A stretch of DNA of 64,000 nt from Rivularia sp034931125 (GTDB lineage: Bacteria > Cyanobacteriota > Cyanobacteriia > Cyanobacteriales > Nostocaceae). Below are positions 8,330 through 17,103 of this stretch, in pieces. The position numbers and the translations under genes were made by a program. The stretch covers positions 8,821 to 72,820 of the forward strand of contig NZ_JAYGHM010000039.1 of assembly GCF_034931125.1 (NCBI RefSeq), read 5' to 3'. Below the pieces are notes generated by a model. The model did no database searches. It saw nothing but the letters and a program-made list of their open reading frames with translations, and had not been told where the DNA came from. Numbering within the stretch: position 1 is the stretch's first letter; each line of letters begins with the position of its first letter.

Positions 8330-8687
8330 TGTGATTTGTAATTTGACTTTGCCAAGATGGCAAGGTAATGGTACAAAAAGTTAGTGGCAAAGTTATGGTG
8401 TAGAACTTATTAACGTCCTATTTATTTTCAACAATTGGATAGTGACCTTTCTGGTTAAAGTCGAAGCAGGCTAAAATCACCGTTACTGCTTGTTTCAATT
8501 TTTATTGATGATAAATGCCGCAATATTTAAATTACGGCAATTTCAAAGTCCAAAATCCAATCTCGGCACAGTTAAAGTAAAATAGGCTTTTTTGAACACG
8601 GACATATACCTTGTTGTTTGGAGGTTTGCACCGGCTTATGGGGCAGAGTCAAAGTAAAAATTCGGCAAAGTCAGATTACAAATCATA
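8330..8687. mobile_element. 358-bp miniature transposon with 5-bp target duplication
   Basis: Terminal inverted repeats agree over about 22 bp: the left end reads TGTGATTTGTAATTTGACTT and the right end is the complement of TATGATTTGTAATCTGACTT. They are flanked by GCAGT at 8325-8329 and 8688-8692. Further GGCAAAGT / GGCA(C/G)AGT(T/C)AAAGTAAAA motifs recur inside near both ends, resembling multiple transposase-binding sites. A 5-bp duplication, a TG terminus and repeated end motifs fit the TniA/Tn5053/Tn7-type (Mu-like) group. No gene is inside, so it must be mobilised in trans. The family assignment is inference. Confidence 0.7.
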
Positions 8688-8696
8688 GCAGTCGAA

Positions 8697-8942
8697 TTAC
8701 CACCAAGAGGAATCATGATAATCTGTCATTAAATCTTTGATTTCGCAGCTTTGTTGATAATCATTTTCTAATTGCTGCAAGTCTGTATCTAACACCAAAT
8801 TTTTCAATTCCTGCATCATCTCTCGGACATGATTTTCGTCGCTGACACCTGAGTAGTAAATTTTGATAAATTTGTCAGCAGACTTCATGAATTGTTCTAA
8901 GTTTGTGACGAATACTTGTTCTGAGCCAATTGCCTGAATCAT
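8697..8942 (-). CDS. hypothetical 81-aa protein
   Basis: A small acidic protein (MIQAIGSEQVFVTNLEQFMK, then DYHDSSWW at the C-terminus). It starts 36 bp downstream of the DUF6876-type gene on the same strand, so the two probably form an operon. The stop codon lies just outside the target duplication of the miniature transposon, so the insertion spared the gene. No family recognised. Confidence 0.5.
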   Translation of the reverse strand: MIQAIGSEQVFVTNLEQFMKSADKFIKIYYSGVSDENHVREMMQELKNLVLDTDLQQLENDYQQSCEIKDLMTDYHDSSWW

Positions 8943-8978
8943 GATTTTTTTCTAATTTTTAAAACTGTGTGATGCGCG

Positions 8979-9350
8979 TTAGTATTCGTTTGTCAGCATG
9001 AGGACTTTTTCAACCAAATAAAGTTTGATATGGCTCAATGGAAAATCTGTATATTCGATTTCTTGCCGCAATACTTCTTGATTGGTGTCCCATTCGCATA
9101 TCAAAATGCCGGAACTGTCTTTGATTTGTAAATGCCAGATTTGAAATTCTCTTAGCTTTGGATTGGACAGTAAATTCTTCGTTTGATGTGAGGCAATAGC
9201 ATCCAATAACCAGTAACAATTGGCTTCGTGAGCTAAGTATTTTATACCATCTGTGTATTTCAAGCCCAGCCAGTGTTTGTAGAGAGTAGCTGAACCATAA
9301 AATTGGTTTAGCTCGTTGACTATTTGTTGTGGAGTCTTCATATTTTTCAA
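8979..9350 (-). CDS. DUF6876-like protein
   Basis: 123 aa. Residues about 13-55 read FYGSATLYKHWLGLKYTDGI, then KYLAHEANCYWLLDAIAS, the hallmark of DUF6876 proteins, which are common on plasmids and phage-like elements and have no known function. The C-terminal half (FQIWHLQIKDSSGILICEWD) matches the beta-rich part of the family. ATG 9350 is the likely start, with an in-frame ATG at 9341. It leads the two-gene unit with the 81-aa gene. Confidence 0.65.
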   Translation of the reverse strand: MKNMKTPQQIVNELNQFYGSATLYKHWLGLKYTDGIKYLAHEANCYWLLDAIASHQTKNLLSNPKLREFQIWHLQIKDSSGILICEWDTNQEVLRQEIEYTDFPLSHIKLYLVEKVLMLTNEY

Positions 9351-9526
9351 ATCATTGATTTTATCGACTTCACAACTCCATCGGCGTGAGCCGTAAAACG
9401 AAAACTGTTGATATATAAATACCAGTAGTCGAATAATTTTTTTAGCTTAGATTGTTTTGTTATCGAACGGAAAAAATTTATTATCGTACAGTTACAGGAA
9501 ATTACGATATTCCCCTTCTTTTTTGT

Positions 9527-9721
9527 TTAATATTCTTTCAAATCATTCTTTTTCTCTTGAGCTAGCTTCTTTTCTTGCTCCAGACACCATACTGCAATTA
9601 ATTCGCGAGCCACAGCACTCATATCCGTTTCAGCCTGCACGCACAAGGACTTGAAACGGATTTTTAATTCTTTGCCAATTATTAACTTAACTGTATCTTC
9701 GCTTTTTGCCATGCTGTCCAT
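9527..9721 (-). CDS. ribbon-helix-helix DNA-binding protein
   Basis: 64 aa. A beta-strand with alternating residues (TVKLIIGKELKIRFKSLC) is followed by two helices (TDMSAVARELIAVWCLEQ), the RHH/MetJ-Arc layout of small plasmid regulators. The tail is lysine-rich. ATG 9721 or the internal ATG at 9712 could start translation. Four GGGAAT-type half-sites lie directly upstream (9735-9787), fitting autoregulation. It could be a copy-number, partition or transfer regulator; no partner gene is adjacent. Confidence 0.65.
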   Translation of the reverse strand: MDSMAKSEDTVKLIIGKELKIRFKSLCVQAETDMSAVARELIAVWCLEQEKKLAQEKKNDLKEY

Positions 9722-9734
9722 TTTGCCATGATAT

Positions 9735-9787
9735 TAGGGGAATTGAATCAATATTCCCATATAGTCTTATTCCCCTATTCCCATAAT
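9735..9787. promoter_or_regulatory. cluster of GGGAAT/ATTCCC half-sites upstream of the RHH gene
   Basis: The plus strand shows GGGGAAT, then ATTCCC, ATTCCCC and ATTCCC within 53 bp, starting about 14 bp upstream of the RHH start codon. Repeated 6-7 bp half-sites are the usual operator style of RHH dimers that bind cooperatively. Autoregulation is inferred. Confidence 0.45.
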
Positions 9788-9988
9788 TACCACTAAAATA
9801 TATAATTTTTGCATTATTAAAAAGTAAACACGCATTAACTAGTGCTAGAGAATTGAGGATAATTGTCTTGCTGACATCCTCACCTTCTCCTGATAGTTGT
9901 TGCCGTAAATCGTAAGCTATTACTTATGATTTATGGCAGTATATAGGCGATTGGAGGTGATGAATTTGAACCAAAAGTAACGATATTA

Positions 9989-10252
9989 ATGTTTGAGCCT
10001 TTAGAACCAACGGAGTTTTGTGAAAAATGGATTCCTATAAAACGAAACAAAAAGCCAGGAGAATACGGTTACAGAAAACAGTGTCGTCAACTTTTGGCTG
10101 AACTTACTGGCTATGGAGAAACGACTTGCAATAACTGGTTATCAACTCCCAAAGAAGTTCCGCAGTTAGTTAGACCTTACCTGCGCTTAGTAGATATTCT
10201 TTGGCAAGTTCAACAAATACTTCCTTTAGAGGTAAATAATTTTAAAGAATAA
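9989..10252 (+). CDS. small EPxxPxE(W/F)C..WIP family protein, copy 1
   Basis: 87 aa. It shares a clear pattern with two other loci in the window (11920-12265 and 45147-45518): EPLEPTEFCEKWIP, then a PGE...GY stretch, then LLAELTGYGETTCNNWL. The last part reads like a helix-turn-helix (LTGY..TT..NW). It is the shortest of the three. No named family recognised; a plasmid-type transcription or replication regulator is a reasonable guess from size and context. The start is set by ATG 9989. Confidence 0.55.
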   Translation: MFEPLEPTEFCEKWIPIKRNKKPGEYGYRKQCRQLLAELTGYGETTCNNWLSTPKEVPQLVRPYLRLVDILWQVQQILPLEVNNFKE

Positions 10253-10384
10253 GTTTTTAGCGTAACTTATGAGTTATTATTTTATATGAGTTCACTCAGA
10301 ACAAAAAGCCAAAACCCCCCGCTTCGACTACCAATCAGCACGGAGGGTATGGTTTCCCAATAAAATCAAAGGGATACTTTTATT

Positions 10385-11818
10385 ATGCATACCATAGCCT
10401 TAAACGACAATACCCAAAACGTCTACCTCCCATTTGTATTCACTGCAAACTTTGATTATTCTCAATTCGAGAATCCCGAACTGCAAAGCCAAGCTAAAAC
10501 TACACTCAACCAATTCATCGGCTTCGTCCGCCAAACCTTCGACGGCTTACTAGAAAACGGACGAGCATTAAATTCGATTTATCAAGACTGTATTGCCAAT
10601 TCTCCTTCATGTAAGAAAGTATTTGACAATTGGCTAGCATCCGATGATTTCGGAGCATCCCGATATATAGCGTATAGCGCAATGAAAATTTACAATTGGT
10701 TTTCAAAACTACCTCTTCGGCTACAACGTCTAGTACGCGCTAACGTCCAAAAATGGAGTGTATCAGCGCTGCGACAACTAACCAAAGTTAGCCATGATTT
10801 GGTAAAGGAACTTGTGCGATCGCCAAAGAGAACAGCTGCACAAGTGAAAGAGGAGCGGGAGAAAGAGCGACAGGGAGTGGGGAAATCGAACAATATTCCC
10901 CCACTTTCTCACCCTTCCATTCCTCCACTCCTCAACCCCGGAATGCGAATCGTAATCAAAAGTGATGACAGGGGTTGGACTGGTTATGCGGGCATAATTA
11001 TGTCCGAGTGGAATAATGATTTTTGGGTATTGCTCGACCATACCGTTTCTCAGGGTATGGATGTTAAGCAATTATTTAAACCCCACCAAATTCAACCAGA
11101 ATCCCTTCGTAGTGATATAAAACCAGCTTCTCCAAAAGAAATGTTTACACCAGCCCAAGTGGAACAGAAAATCACCGAAGCTTTAGCACAACGAAAAAAA
11201 GAAAAAGCTGAGGAAGAACTGGGACGCTTTGTAGAAATCCGAGACGAAGCGTTAAAAGCAGCTAAAGAAGAAATAATTGCTGCCCAGAAACACGCTCAAA
11301 AGATGGAACAAGGCAAACACGAATTAATTGAGCAATTAATAGCCAAAGAGAACGAATTGCAGTCCGTGCGCGGTTTGGTTTCGGAAAATCAACAACTCGA
11401 ACAACGAGTAAAAGACTTAGAAAAAGCTCTGGAAGATTCCAATAGAGATAGCTGGGGTTATACTTTTAACAAGCAAGCTGAGAAGGTGGTTAACAAGAAT
11501 TTAGAGAAAACTATTGAGCCATTGATGTCGGAAGTTGAGCGCTTAAATAACGTGCTTTCTCAAAGAGAGCAGGAATTAACTCAGCTTCAAGCAACGAGCA
11601 GGAAACAACAGGAAGAATTGCAGCAGAAGTCAAAATCTAATTCAGTGATTGCTGAGTTTGGCAAAATTGGGGAGCATTTTGGCTGGAATGGGTGGAGTAG
11701 TAAAGGATATCGAACACAAAGTGGAACTTTGTACACGGGAATTCATGCTCTAACTGCTTTTATCTCGGATTTGAAAATATCTCATCCAAGCTATCAAGAG
11801 CAAGAAATTCCTTTTTAG
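10385..11818 (+). CDS. coiled-coil plasmid-type protein with DUF3102-like N-terminus
   Basis: 477 aa. Residues about 20-120 (LENGRALNSIYQDC, FDNWLASDDFGASRYIAYSA) resemble the DUF3102/KorB-like helical domain of plasmid and phage proteins. Residues about 190-240 form a small SH3-like beta domain (GMRIVIKSDDRGWTGYAGII). Residues about 255-420 are a long coiled coil (EEELGRFVEIRDEALKAAKE and onward). A short conserved-looking C-terminal domain follows (FGKIGEHFGWNGWSSKGYRT). ATG 10385 is the only sensible start. A DNA-organising or partition-related role would fit the domain order but is not shown. Confidence 0.6.
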   Translation: MHTIALNDNTQNVYLPFVFTANFDYSQFENPELQSQAKTTLNQFIGFVRQTFDGLLENGRALNSIYQDCIANSPSCKKVFDNWLASDDFGASRYIAYSAMKIYNWFSKLPLRLQRLVRANVQKWSVSALRQLTKVSHDLVKELVRSPKRTAAQVKEEREKERQGVGKSNNIPPLSHPSIPPLLNPGMRIVIKSDDRGWTGYAGIIMSEWNNDFWVLLDHTVSQGMDVKQLFKPHQIQPESLRSDIKPASPKEMFTPAQVEQKITEALAQRKKEKAEEELGRFVEIRDEALKAAKEEIIAAQKHAQKMEQGKHELIEQLIAKENELQSVRGLVSENQQLEQRVKDLEKALEDSNRDSWGYTFNKQAEKVVNKNLEKTIEPLMSEVERLNNVLSQREQELTQLQATSRKQQEELQQKSKSNSVIAEFGKIGEHFGWNGWSSKGYRTQSGTLYTGIHALTAFISDLKISHPSYQEQEIPF

Positions 11819-11919
11819 ATTGAAATTTACGTTTGTTACAAATATTTCGCCTTTAATCAATAATTAATGGCATTTCAGTTGGCATGACTAAATAAAACAA
11901 CCATTCATAAATAAGTAAT

Positions 11920-12265
11920 ATGCAATGTCGTCAAGAACCGCAAACGAACACCAAGAAAATTCCTCGTTGGTTCGCAAAATTTATATTGCTACGAACGCAA
12001 AATAAACCCGATAGCCAACAGACATTATTTGCACTTATAGAACCCATGACACCGCAGGAATGGTGCTTATTTTGGATACCAATTATTCATCCAGGAGTTG
12101 AGATTCCTTACAATGGAGAACGGAATCCTCATGGTTACATTATCAGCATTAACTGGTTATAATCCAAAAACGGTTGAAGGTTGGTTCTATGGCAAGTCTT
12201 ATCATTATTCGGTAGGTATATTGTTGCGTTGCTTTCATTTAATGTTTAAATTTGAAAGTAAATAA
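11920..12265 (+). pseudogene. EPxxPxEWC..WIP family protein, copy 2, frameshifted
   Basis: The first 72 codons (KKIPRWFAKFILLRTQNKPD, EPMTPQEWCLFWIPIIHPG, NGERNPHGY) align closely with the intact 123-aa gene at 45147-45518. After HGY the frame shifts. The remaining homology (LSALTGYNPKTVEGWFYGKS, then VGILLRCFHLMF) continues in another frame to a TAA at 12263-12265. Compared with the intact copy about 14 bp are missing at the break near 12137. The close similarity suggests duplication within one replicon, followed by decay. Confidence 0.75.
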
Positions 12266-12416
12266 TGATTAAAATATAAATAAATCGGGTTTGATTTATA
12301 TTTGAAATTCTAACCAGGTATATGCATCATAGCTTTTTGCAATTTATCTAATTGTAATTAAATTTATACGTATTTGATTAAGTTGCTAAAGTCAAAACCA
12401 CCGTAAAAACAAATTA

Positions 12417-12639
12417 TAATTAGGGCTTGCTGAAAAAGTCTAGGAATCTAAAATAGAACCCACACAGATCGAAAAATAGTAGGTTCTGCGGCTTGAATTT
12501 TAAACTTAAGCAATAATTTCTAAAAAAACTGCAAGGATTTTGAGCCAGTATATGACATAAGCTTGCACAATAAAGGGATAAAAAGGTTTGAAAGCCTTAT
12601 CTGACAGGACTTATAATTTTATTCAGCAAGCCCTAATTA
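12417..12639. mobile_element. 223-bp MITE-like element
   Basis: Perfect terminal inverted repeats TAATTAGGGCTTGCTGAA at 12417-12434 and its complement at 12622-12639. There is no coding capacity. An identical terminus occurs at 58295-58312, so this is a repeated family. It lies in the gap between the frameshifted small gene and the ABC ATPase gene; outside it I see nothing notable in 12266-12416. Confidence 0.75.
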
Positions 12640-12654
12640 CGTAGGGCAGCGTGA

Positions 12655-13473
12655 CTAATTACTAACTTTTCCCTTCCTACCAATTGGTACGCACATCGGA
12701 GTCCTGGAAACTGGATCTGAAACAATCTTACATTCTAACCCAAACACATCTAAAACCATCTTTTCATTCATTACATCTTCCGGTTTACCCTGGGTGTAAA
12801 TATCTCCTTGATTCACCGCTACCAAGTAATCAGCATAACGACAAGCTTGGTTTAAATCGTGTAACACCATTACCAAGGTTCTTCCTTGATTTTGATTCAA
12901 TTCCCACAGCAAATCCAAAACCTCGATTTGATGCGCTAAATCTAAAAAAGTTGTGGGTTCATCTAATAGCAAAATGTCAGTATTCTGAGCTAAAACCATT
13001 GCAATCCAAGCGCGTTGTCGCTGTCCCCCAGATAAAGTATCTAATTCACGTTCCGCTAATTCCTTCATTCTGGTAATTTCTAATGCTAGCTCAACAAAAC
13101 GTTCATCTTCCTTCGTCCACTGCTGCAACCAATTTTGATAAGGATAACGTCCGCAAGCGACTAAATCTTTTACCGTCAAACCTTCTGGTGCAACTGGTGA
13201 TTGAGAAAGAATTCCTAACTTTTTCGCAACAGCTTTTGTCGATAGTTTAAATACATCAGTATAATCTAAGTAAATAGTTCCGCTTAATGGTTTTAATAAT
13301 CTTGCTAAACCCCGCAATAATGTAGATTTACCACAGCCATTTGCACCAACCAAAGCAGTAATTTGGGCTTGAGGTATGCTTAAATCTATATTTTTAATTA
13401 TTTTGGTGTTACCGTAACCTAATGTTAGGTTTTTGGTTGAAAGTTGGTAATGGATTTTAGTTTCTAATTTCAT
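12655..13473 (-). CDS. fecE: iron-siderophore/heme-type ABC transporter ATPase
   Basis: 272 aa, normal for FecE/FhuC/HmuV-type ATPases. Walker A is GANGCGKST (about residue 39), the Q-loop is ILSQSPVAPEGLTV, the signature LSGGQRQRAW, Walker B DILLLDEPTTFLD and the switch His VLHDLNQA. The strand order and the CGRYPY segment match siderophore importers. No permease gene is adjacent. The divergent neighbour across about 70 bp encodes a siderophore-type binding protein, so the two probably work together with a permease elsewhere. I see no clear Fur-type palindrome upstream. Confidence 0.8.
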   Translation of the reverse strand: MKLETKIHYQLSTKNLTLGYGNTKIIKNIDLSIPQAQITALVGANGCGKSTLLRGLARLLKPLSGTIYLDYTDVFKLSTKAVAKKLGILSQSPVAPEGLTVKDLVACGRYPYQNWLQQWTKEDERFVELALEITRMKELAERELDTLSGGQRQRAWIAMVLAQNTDILLLDEPTTFLDLAHQIEVLDLLWELNQNQGRTLVMVLHDLNQACRYADYLVAVNQGDIYTQGKPEDVMNEKMVLDVFGLECKIVSDPVSRTPMCVPIGRKGKVSN

Positions 13474-13502
13474 TTATAGTTTAGATATTGAATTGAGGTT
13501 TG

Positions 13503-13532
13503 AAACGCAAAGGTACGCGGAGGAACGCGGAG
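13503..13532. repeat. cyanobacterial small dispersed repeat next to fecE
   Basis: AAACGCAAAGGTACGCGG followed by AGGAACGCGGAG is a variant of a dispersed repeat frequent in filamentous cyanobacteria. It lies between the divergent ABC genes, where the start of the binding-protein gene should be. Confidence 0.5.
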
Positions 13533-13545
13533 TTTTTTTACTCCC

Positions 13546-14499
13546 ATTTTTCATTCTCGTCAAATCAAGTTACTTATATTTAGTATCATCACAGCTTTAG
13601 TCATCATTGGCTGTGGAATAAGTAATTCTGAAAATATTAGTCCAAATCCTGAAAAATCAACTTTCCAAATCCGAGTTGTTAAACACGCTATGGGTGAAAC
13701 TAAAGTACCTCTCAATCCCAAACGAGTAGTTGTTTTAGGTGGTTTAGATAATGTTCTGGCACTAGGGATAAAACCAATTGCAGCAACCACTCTGCTCTAT
13801 GACAATTATCCGAATTATCTGCAATCAAAGACTAAAACATTACAGAAGATTGGTGTTAATGGTAGTCCAAATCTAGAAAAAATTTTATATCTTAAACCCG
13901 ATTTAATTTTAGGGCTTAATTGGGATGCTGACATATATCAGCAGTTATCTCAAATTGCACCAACAGTTTTGGCTGATGGAGATAAGATTTGGAAAGAATG
14001 GTTGACTAAATTTGCTGAAGCACTAGGTGAAACGGAAAAAGCAGAAAAATTACTGCTTTCTTACGACCAAAGGATAAATACTCTACGTCAAAAAATGGGT
14101 AATAACCTTTCTAAAACTCAAGTATCTTTGGTGAATTTTTGGAATAACTATACTCGTATTTACATGAATGCTTCTTTTGCAGGCTCAATTGTTAAGGAAA
14201 TAGGCTTACCTCGTCCCACCTATCAAGATAAAGATAAAGTTAATGAGAATATTTCCTTAGAACTAATTCCGCAATTAGAGGGTGATGTAATTTTCTTGAT
14301 TCTAGGAGGACACGATCCATCAAAACTGAAACAATTTACCAATCACCCATTGTGGTCAAAATTAGAAGCTGTACGGGAAGAGCGGGTTTACAAAGTTTCC
14401 AGCGATACCTGGATTAGCTCTTGGGGAATGATTGGAGCTAATAGCGTTTTGGATGACTTGTTTAAATACTTGATAGATAAAAATGTGAGATTTGAGTAA
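13546..14499 (+). CDS. fecB: siderophore/heme ABC substrate-binding lipoprotein, start uncertain
   Basis: The mature part (VKHAMGETKVPLNPKRVVVL, then LKPDLILGLNWDADIYQQLS, FTNHPLWSKLEAVREERVY, SWGMIGANSVLDDL) is a class III periplasmic binding protein of the FecB/FhuD type. The frame extends upstream of the first ATG (13690) through a good lipoprotein signal, LLIFSIITALVIIGCGISNS with Cys in a lipobox. No ATG, GTG or TTG lies between the upstream TGA (13501) and that signal; only ATT at 13546 is near a GGAGG (13518-13522), too far for an ideal RBS. The dispersed repeat just upstream may have replaced the true start. It may therefore be poorly translated or use a rare start. Confidence 0.65.
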   Translation: MFHSRQIKLLIFSIITALVIIGCGISNSENISPNPEKSTFQIRVVKHAMGETKVPLNPKRVVVLGGLDNVLALGIKPIAATTLLYDNYPNYLQSKTKTLQKIGVNGSPNLEKILYLKPDLILGLNWDADIYQQLSQIAPTVLADGDKIWKEWLTKFAEALGETEKAEKLLLSYDQRINTLRQKMGNNLSKTQVSLVNFWNNYTRIYMNASFAGSIVKEIGLPRPTYQDKDKVNENISLELIPQLEGDVIFLILGGHDPSKLKQFTNHPLWSKLEAVREERVYKVSSDTWISSWGMIGANSVLDDLFKYLIDKNVRFE

Positions 14500-14625
14500 T
14501 AGAACATAGCGTCATCCCTACTTAGCAAAAATAAATACAACTCAAGATAGCTTTTATAATTTAATCTGCTCTTGCTTTCAGCTTCTTGAGAATTATTATA
14601 GATAAATTTAAAGTGGGGAGATTTA

Positions 14626-15037
14626 AGTGGCTATATATGGGGCAAAACAGATCAAGAAATTATGGTTCCAGTGGTCAATGAGCGAGAAAAACAGACCTAT
14701 TATGGAGCGATTGACTATCTCGAAGGAGAATTAATACTTAAAAGTTATGATGCTGGGAATTCAAAAAATACGATTGATTATTTACGTTATTTACTAGAAC
14801 GATCTCCCAATCAGCGATTACTAATTTTTTGGGATGGAGCTAGTTACCATCGTTCTCAAGAAGTTAAAAATTTCGTATTCTGAAGTGAATTAAGGACTTT
14901 CGACTGACCAGTGGAAGATACATTGCGTTCGTTTTGCTCCCAATTGCCCAGTACAAAATCCAATTGAGGATGTTTGGTTGCAAGCCAAAACCTGGGTTCG
15001 ACGTTTCTGCGCTTTGATCCCTTCATTCCGCCATTAG
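14626..15037 (+). pseudogene. IS630-family transposase remnant
   Basis: The first part (SGYIWGKTDQEI, VVNEREKQTYYGAIDYLEGE, LIFWDGASYHRS) carries the second Asp of the IS630 DDE domain. After a break near 14880 a different frame gives DQWKIHCVRFAPNCPVQNPI followed by EDVWLQAKTWVRRF with the catalytic Glu, ending at TAG 15037. In-frame stops lie between. The N-terminal half is missing. The fragment directly precedes a truncated sucrase/ferredoxin gene, so it may mark the event that removed that gene's 5' end. Confidence 0.75.
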
Positions 15038-15132
15038 CCATTACTGTTTGAATAGTTTATCCGACACACTACCTTTGATTTTCCTACTCTTCAGATGTAC
15101 GGAGCTTTTTCAAAACTCAAATATTAGTCCTA

Positions 15133-15812
15133 TATAAAAAGTTGCGTTCCGAATATGCAGCTAATTCTGAAGGTAAACTGCGGGTATGGCGATGCAGTCA
15201 TTTTGGCGGACACCAATTCGCACCGACCTTAGTTGACTTACCTCAAGGACATTATTGGGGACATTTGCAACCAGAAGTTTTGGATAATTTGATACATCGT
15301 AATAGTTCTATTGCACAACTTTATAAACATTATCGAGGTTGGTCTGGTCTGGGTAAATTTGAGCAAATACTAGAACGAGATATTTGGATGACTTTGGGTT
15401 GGAACTAGGGTGTTGACTTTGTGGTTTTTTTGGGCTAAAAGTTCATACAGTTTTTGTGTTGGCTTTTGACGGTCGGCAGAGCCGACTGTCATGGGTTCCC
15501 AGCCTCCGGCTGGGAACCAGTTAATGCATGAGCCAAAAACGGGTAAATTCTATCAAAGTCAACACCCTAGGTTGGAACTGGTTCAAATTCAAAAAGTCTG
15601 GGCAATTATTAGCAATAGATAAAGATGGTGAAGAATGGGCTGACATACGTATAAATTTTATGGATGCAGATAATGTTACAAGCGGACATTATAAAGCAAG
15701 GGTAAAATTAAGCCATTGTGTGACTACAGTTATAAATTCTGGGAAGAACCAGCCGACACAGCAAGTTAAGCAGTATCGGGTGATTCAATCGAACCGCATC
15801 AAAGCCTTGTAA
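15133..15812 (+). pseudogene. sucrase/ferredoxin-like protein, truncated and split by a MITE
   Basis: RSEYAANSEGKLRVWRCSHF, then GGHQFAPTLVDLPQGHYWGH and QLYKHYRGWSGLGKFEQILE, is the C-terminal thioredoxin-like [2Fe-2S] domain of the Suc_Fer family. At GWN the frame is cut by a 164-bp element. Removing it with one copy of the 9-bp duplication GGTTGGAAC rejoins WMTLGWN to WFKFKKSGQLLAIDKDGEEW in frame, up to TAA 15812. The first 130-150 residues expected of the family (the cysteine-bearing N-terminal half) are absent. Confidence 0.8.
15406..15569. mobile_element. 164-bp MITE with 9-bp target duplication
   Basis: Terminal inverted repeats TAGGGTGTTGACTTTG (15406-15421) and the complement at the right end are flanked by GGTTGGAAC at 15397-15405 and 15570-15578. 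The interior holds two hairpins, GTCGGCAGAGCCGAC and GGTTCCCAGCCTCCGGCTGG. No coding capacity. It disrupts the sucrase/ferredoxin gene. Confidence 0.85.
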
Positions 15813-15949
15813 TTACTACCTCACAAGGACTTGAAACCGATTATTGTAGATACGGGTTTAACGAAAAATTAGGGTTTGAGATATATATTTAAAAATACAC
15901 AAATTTTATTATTAAAGTTGGTTCGATCCTAAATGCAGTACCATACAAT

Positions 15950-15968
15950 GATAATGATATTCATTATC
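15950..15968. promoter_or_regulatory. Zur-type operator upstream of the COG0523 gene
   Basis: Perfect 8-3-8 palindrome GATAATGA-TAT-TCATTATC ending 12 bp before the ATG at 15981. It matches the cyanobacterial Zur/Fur box style. The genes it controls argue for zinc rather than iron. Confidence 0.85.
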
Positions 15969-15980
15969 TAGGGAAAAAGG

Positions 15981-16949
15981 ATGACTGCCCAAACATTGGA
16001 TACAATCCCAGTAACAGTTTTAACTGGCTACTTAGGAGCAGGAAAAACAACTTTGCTTAATCAAATTCTTACCCACGAACACGGAAAGAAAATTGCCGTA
16101 ATAGTCAATGAATTTGGGGAAGTTGGTATTGATAATCAATTAGTGATTGATGCCGATGAAGAAATATTTGAAATGAACAATGGTTGCATCTGTTGTACGG
16201 TACGCGGCGATTTGATTCGCATTTTTGCTAATTTAATGAAACGTCGTGATAAATTTGACCATCTAGTCATTGAAACTACTGGATTAGCCGACCCCGCACC
16301 TGTAATTCAAAGCTTTTTTGTTGATGAAGATATGCGGGAGAAATTGAATTTAGATGCTGTAGTTACCGTAGTTGATGCCAAACATATTTGGCAACATTGG
16401 GATGCCGAGGAAGCCCAAGAACAGATTGCTTTTGCAGATGTAATTTTACTTAACAAGACCGATTTAGTCGCTCCAGAACAACTTGATGAATTGGAAACCC
16501 GCATCCGGGGAATGAATGCGATCGCAAAAATTTACCGCACCCGCAATTCTGAACTAGAAATAGATGCGCTCTTAGGAGTACAAGCTTTTGATTTAGATCG
16601 AGCTTTGGAAATTGACCCGGAATTTTTGAGTGAAGACGCTCACGAACATGATGAAACAGTTTACTCTATCGCTTTGGTCGAACAAGGAGAATTAGACGGA
16701 AATAAATTAAATCAATGGTTAAGTAATTTGTTACAAACCAAAGGTCAAGATATTTTCCGGATGAAAGGTATTTTAAATATTTTTGGAGAAGATGCCAGAT
16801 TTGTTTTCCAAGGAGTACATATGTTATTCGATGGTAAAGCAGACCGTTTGTGGAAAGAAGATGAAAAACGCAAGAATGAACTGGTATTTATTGGTCGTAA
16901 TTTAGATGAAACTCAGCTAAGAAAAGATTTTTTAGCCTGTATGATGTAG
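15981..16949 (+). CDS. COG0523 (CobW/ZNG1-type) GTPase, putative zinc metallochaperone
   Basis: 322 aa. Walker A GYLGAGKT (16-23), the metal-binding CICC motif (69-72), Walker B/switch ETTGLADPAP, base-recognition NKTD (158-161), and a CobW C-terminal domain with FRMKGILNI and FQGVHMLFDG. COG0523 GTPases deliver metal to client proteins; zinc-regulated members act under zinc shortage (family knowledge). A near-perfect Zur box overlaps the promoter. The acidic EDAHEHDE segment near residue 217 could bind metal. It is followed, after 154 bp, by a WD40 gene that is probably co-regulated. Confidence 0.85.
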   Translation: MTAQTLDTIPVTVLTGYLGAGKTTLLNQILTHEHGKKIAVIVNEFGEVGIDNQLVIDADEEIFEMNNGCICCTVRGDLIRIFANLMKRRDKFDHLVIETTGLADPAPVIQSFFVDEDMREKLNLDAVVTVVDAKHIWQHWDAEEAQEQIAFADVILLNKTDLVAPEQLDELETRIRGMNAIAKIYRTRNSELEIDALLGVQAFDLDRALEIDPEFLSEDAHEHDETVYSIALVEQGELDGNKLNQWLSNLLQTKGQDIFRMKGILNIFGEDARFVFQGVHMLFDGKADRLWKEDEKRKNELVFIGRNLDETQLRKDFLACMM

Positions 16950-17103
16950 TTCTAGTTAACATTTAACGGTAGTAAAAGATTTTTTTGGCGTTGCTAATTA
17001 AAAGTATGAATAAAGGTGTTATCTATCAGCCATAGAACGTAAATTCAAAACAAAAATTCAGCAGCGTCTAATTTTTTGTATCTTGGAAATGTAAAGGTAA
17101 AAG

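Noticed and set aside
8330..8687. Possible CRISPR-associated (CAST) transposon remnant
   Set aside because: Only the ends resemble Mu/Tn7-type elements; there is no cas12k, tnsB/C, tniQ or CRISPR repeat in the window, so only a miniature element is claimed.
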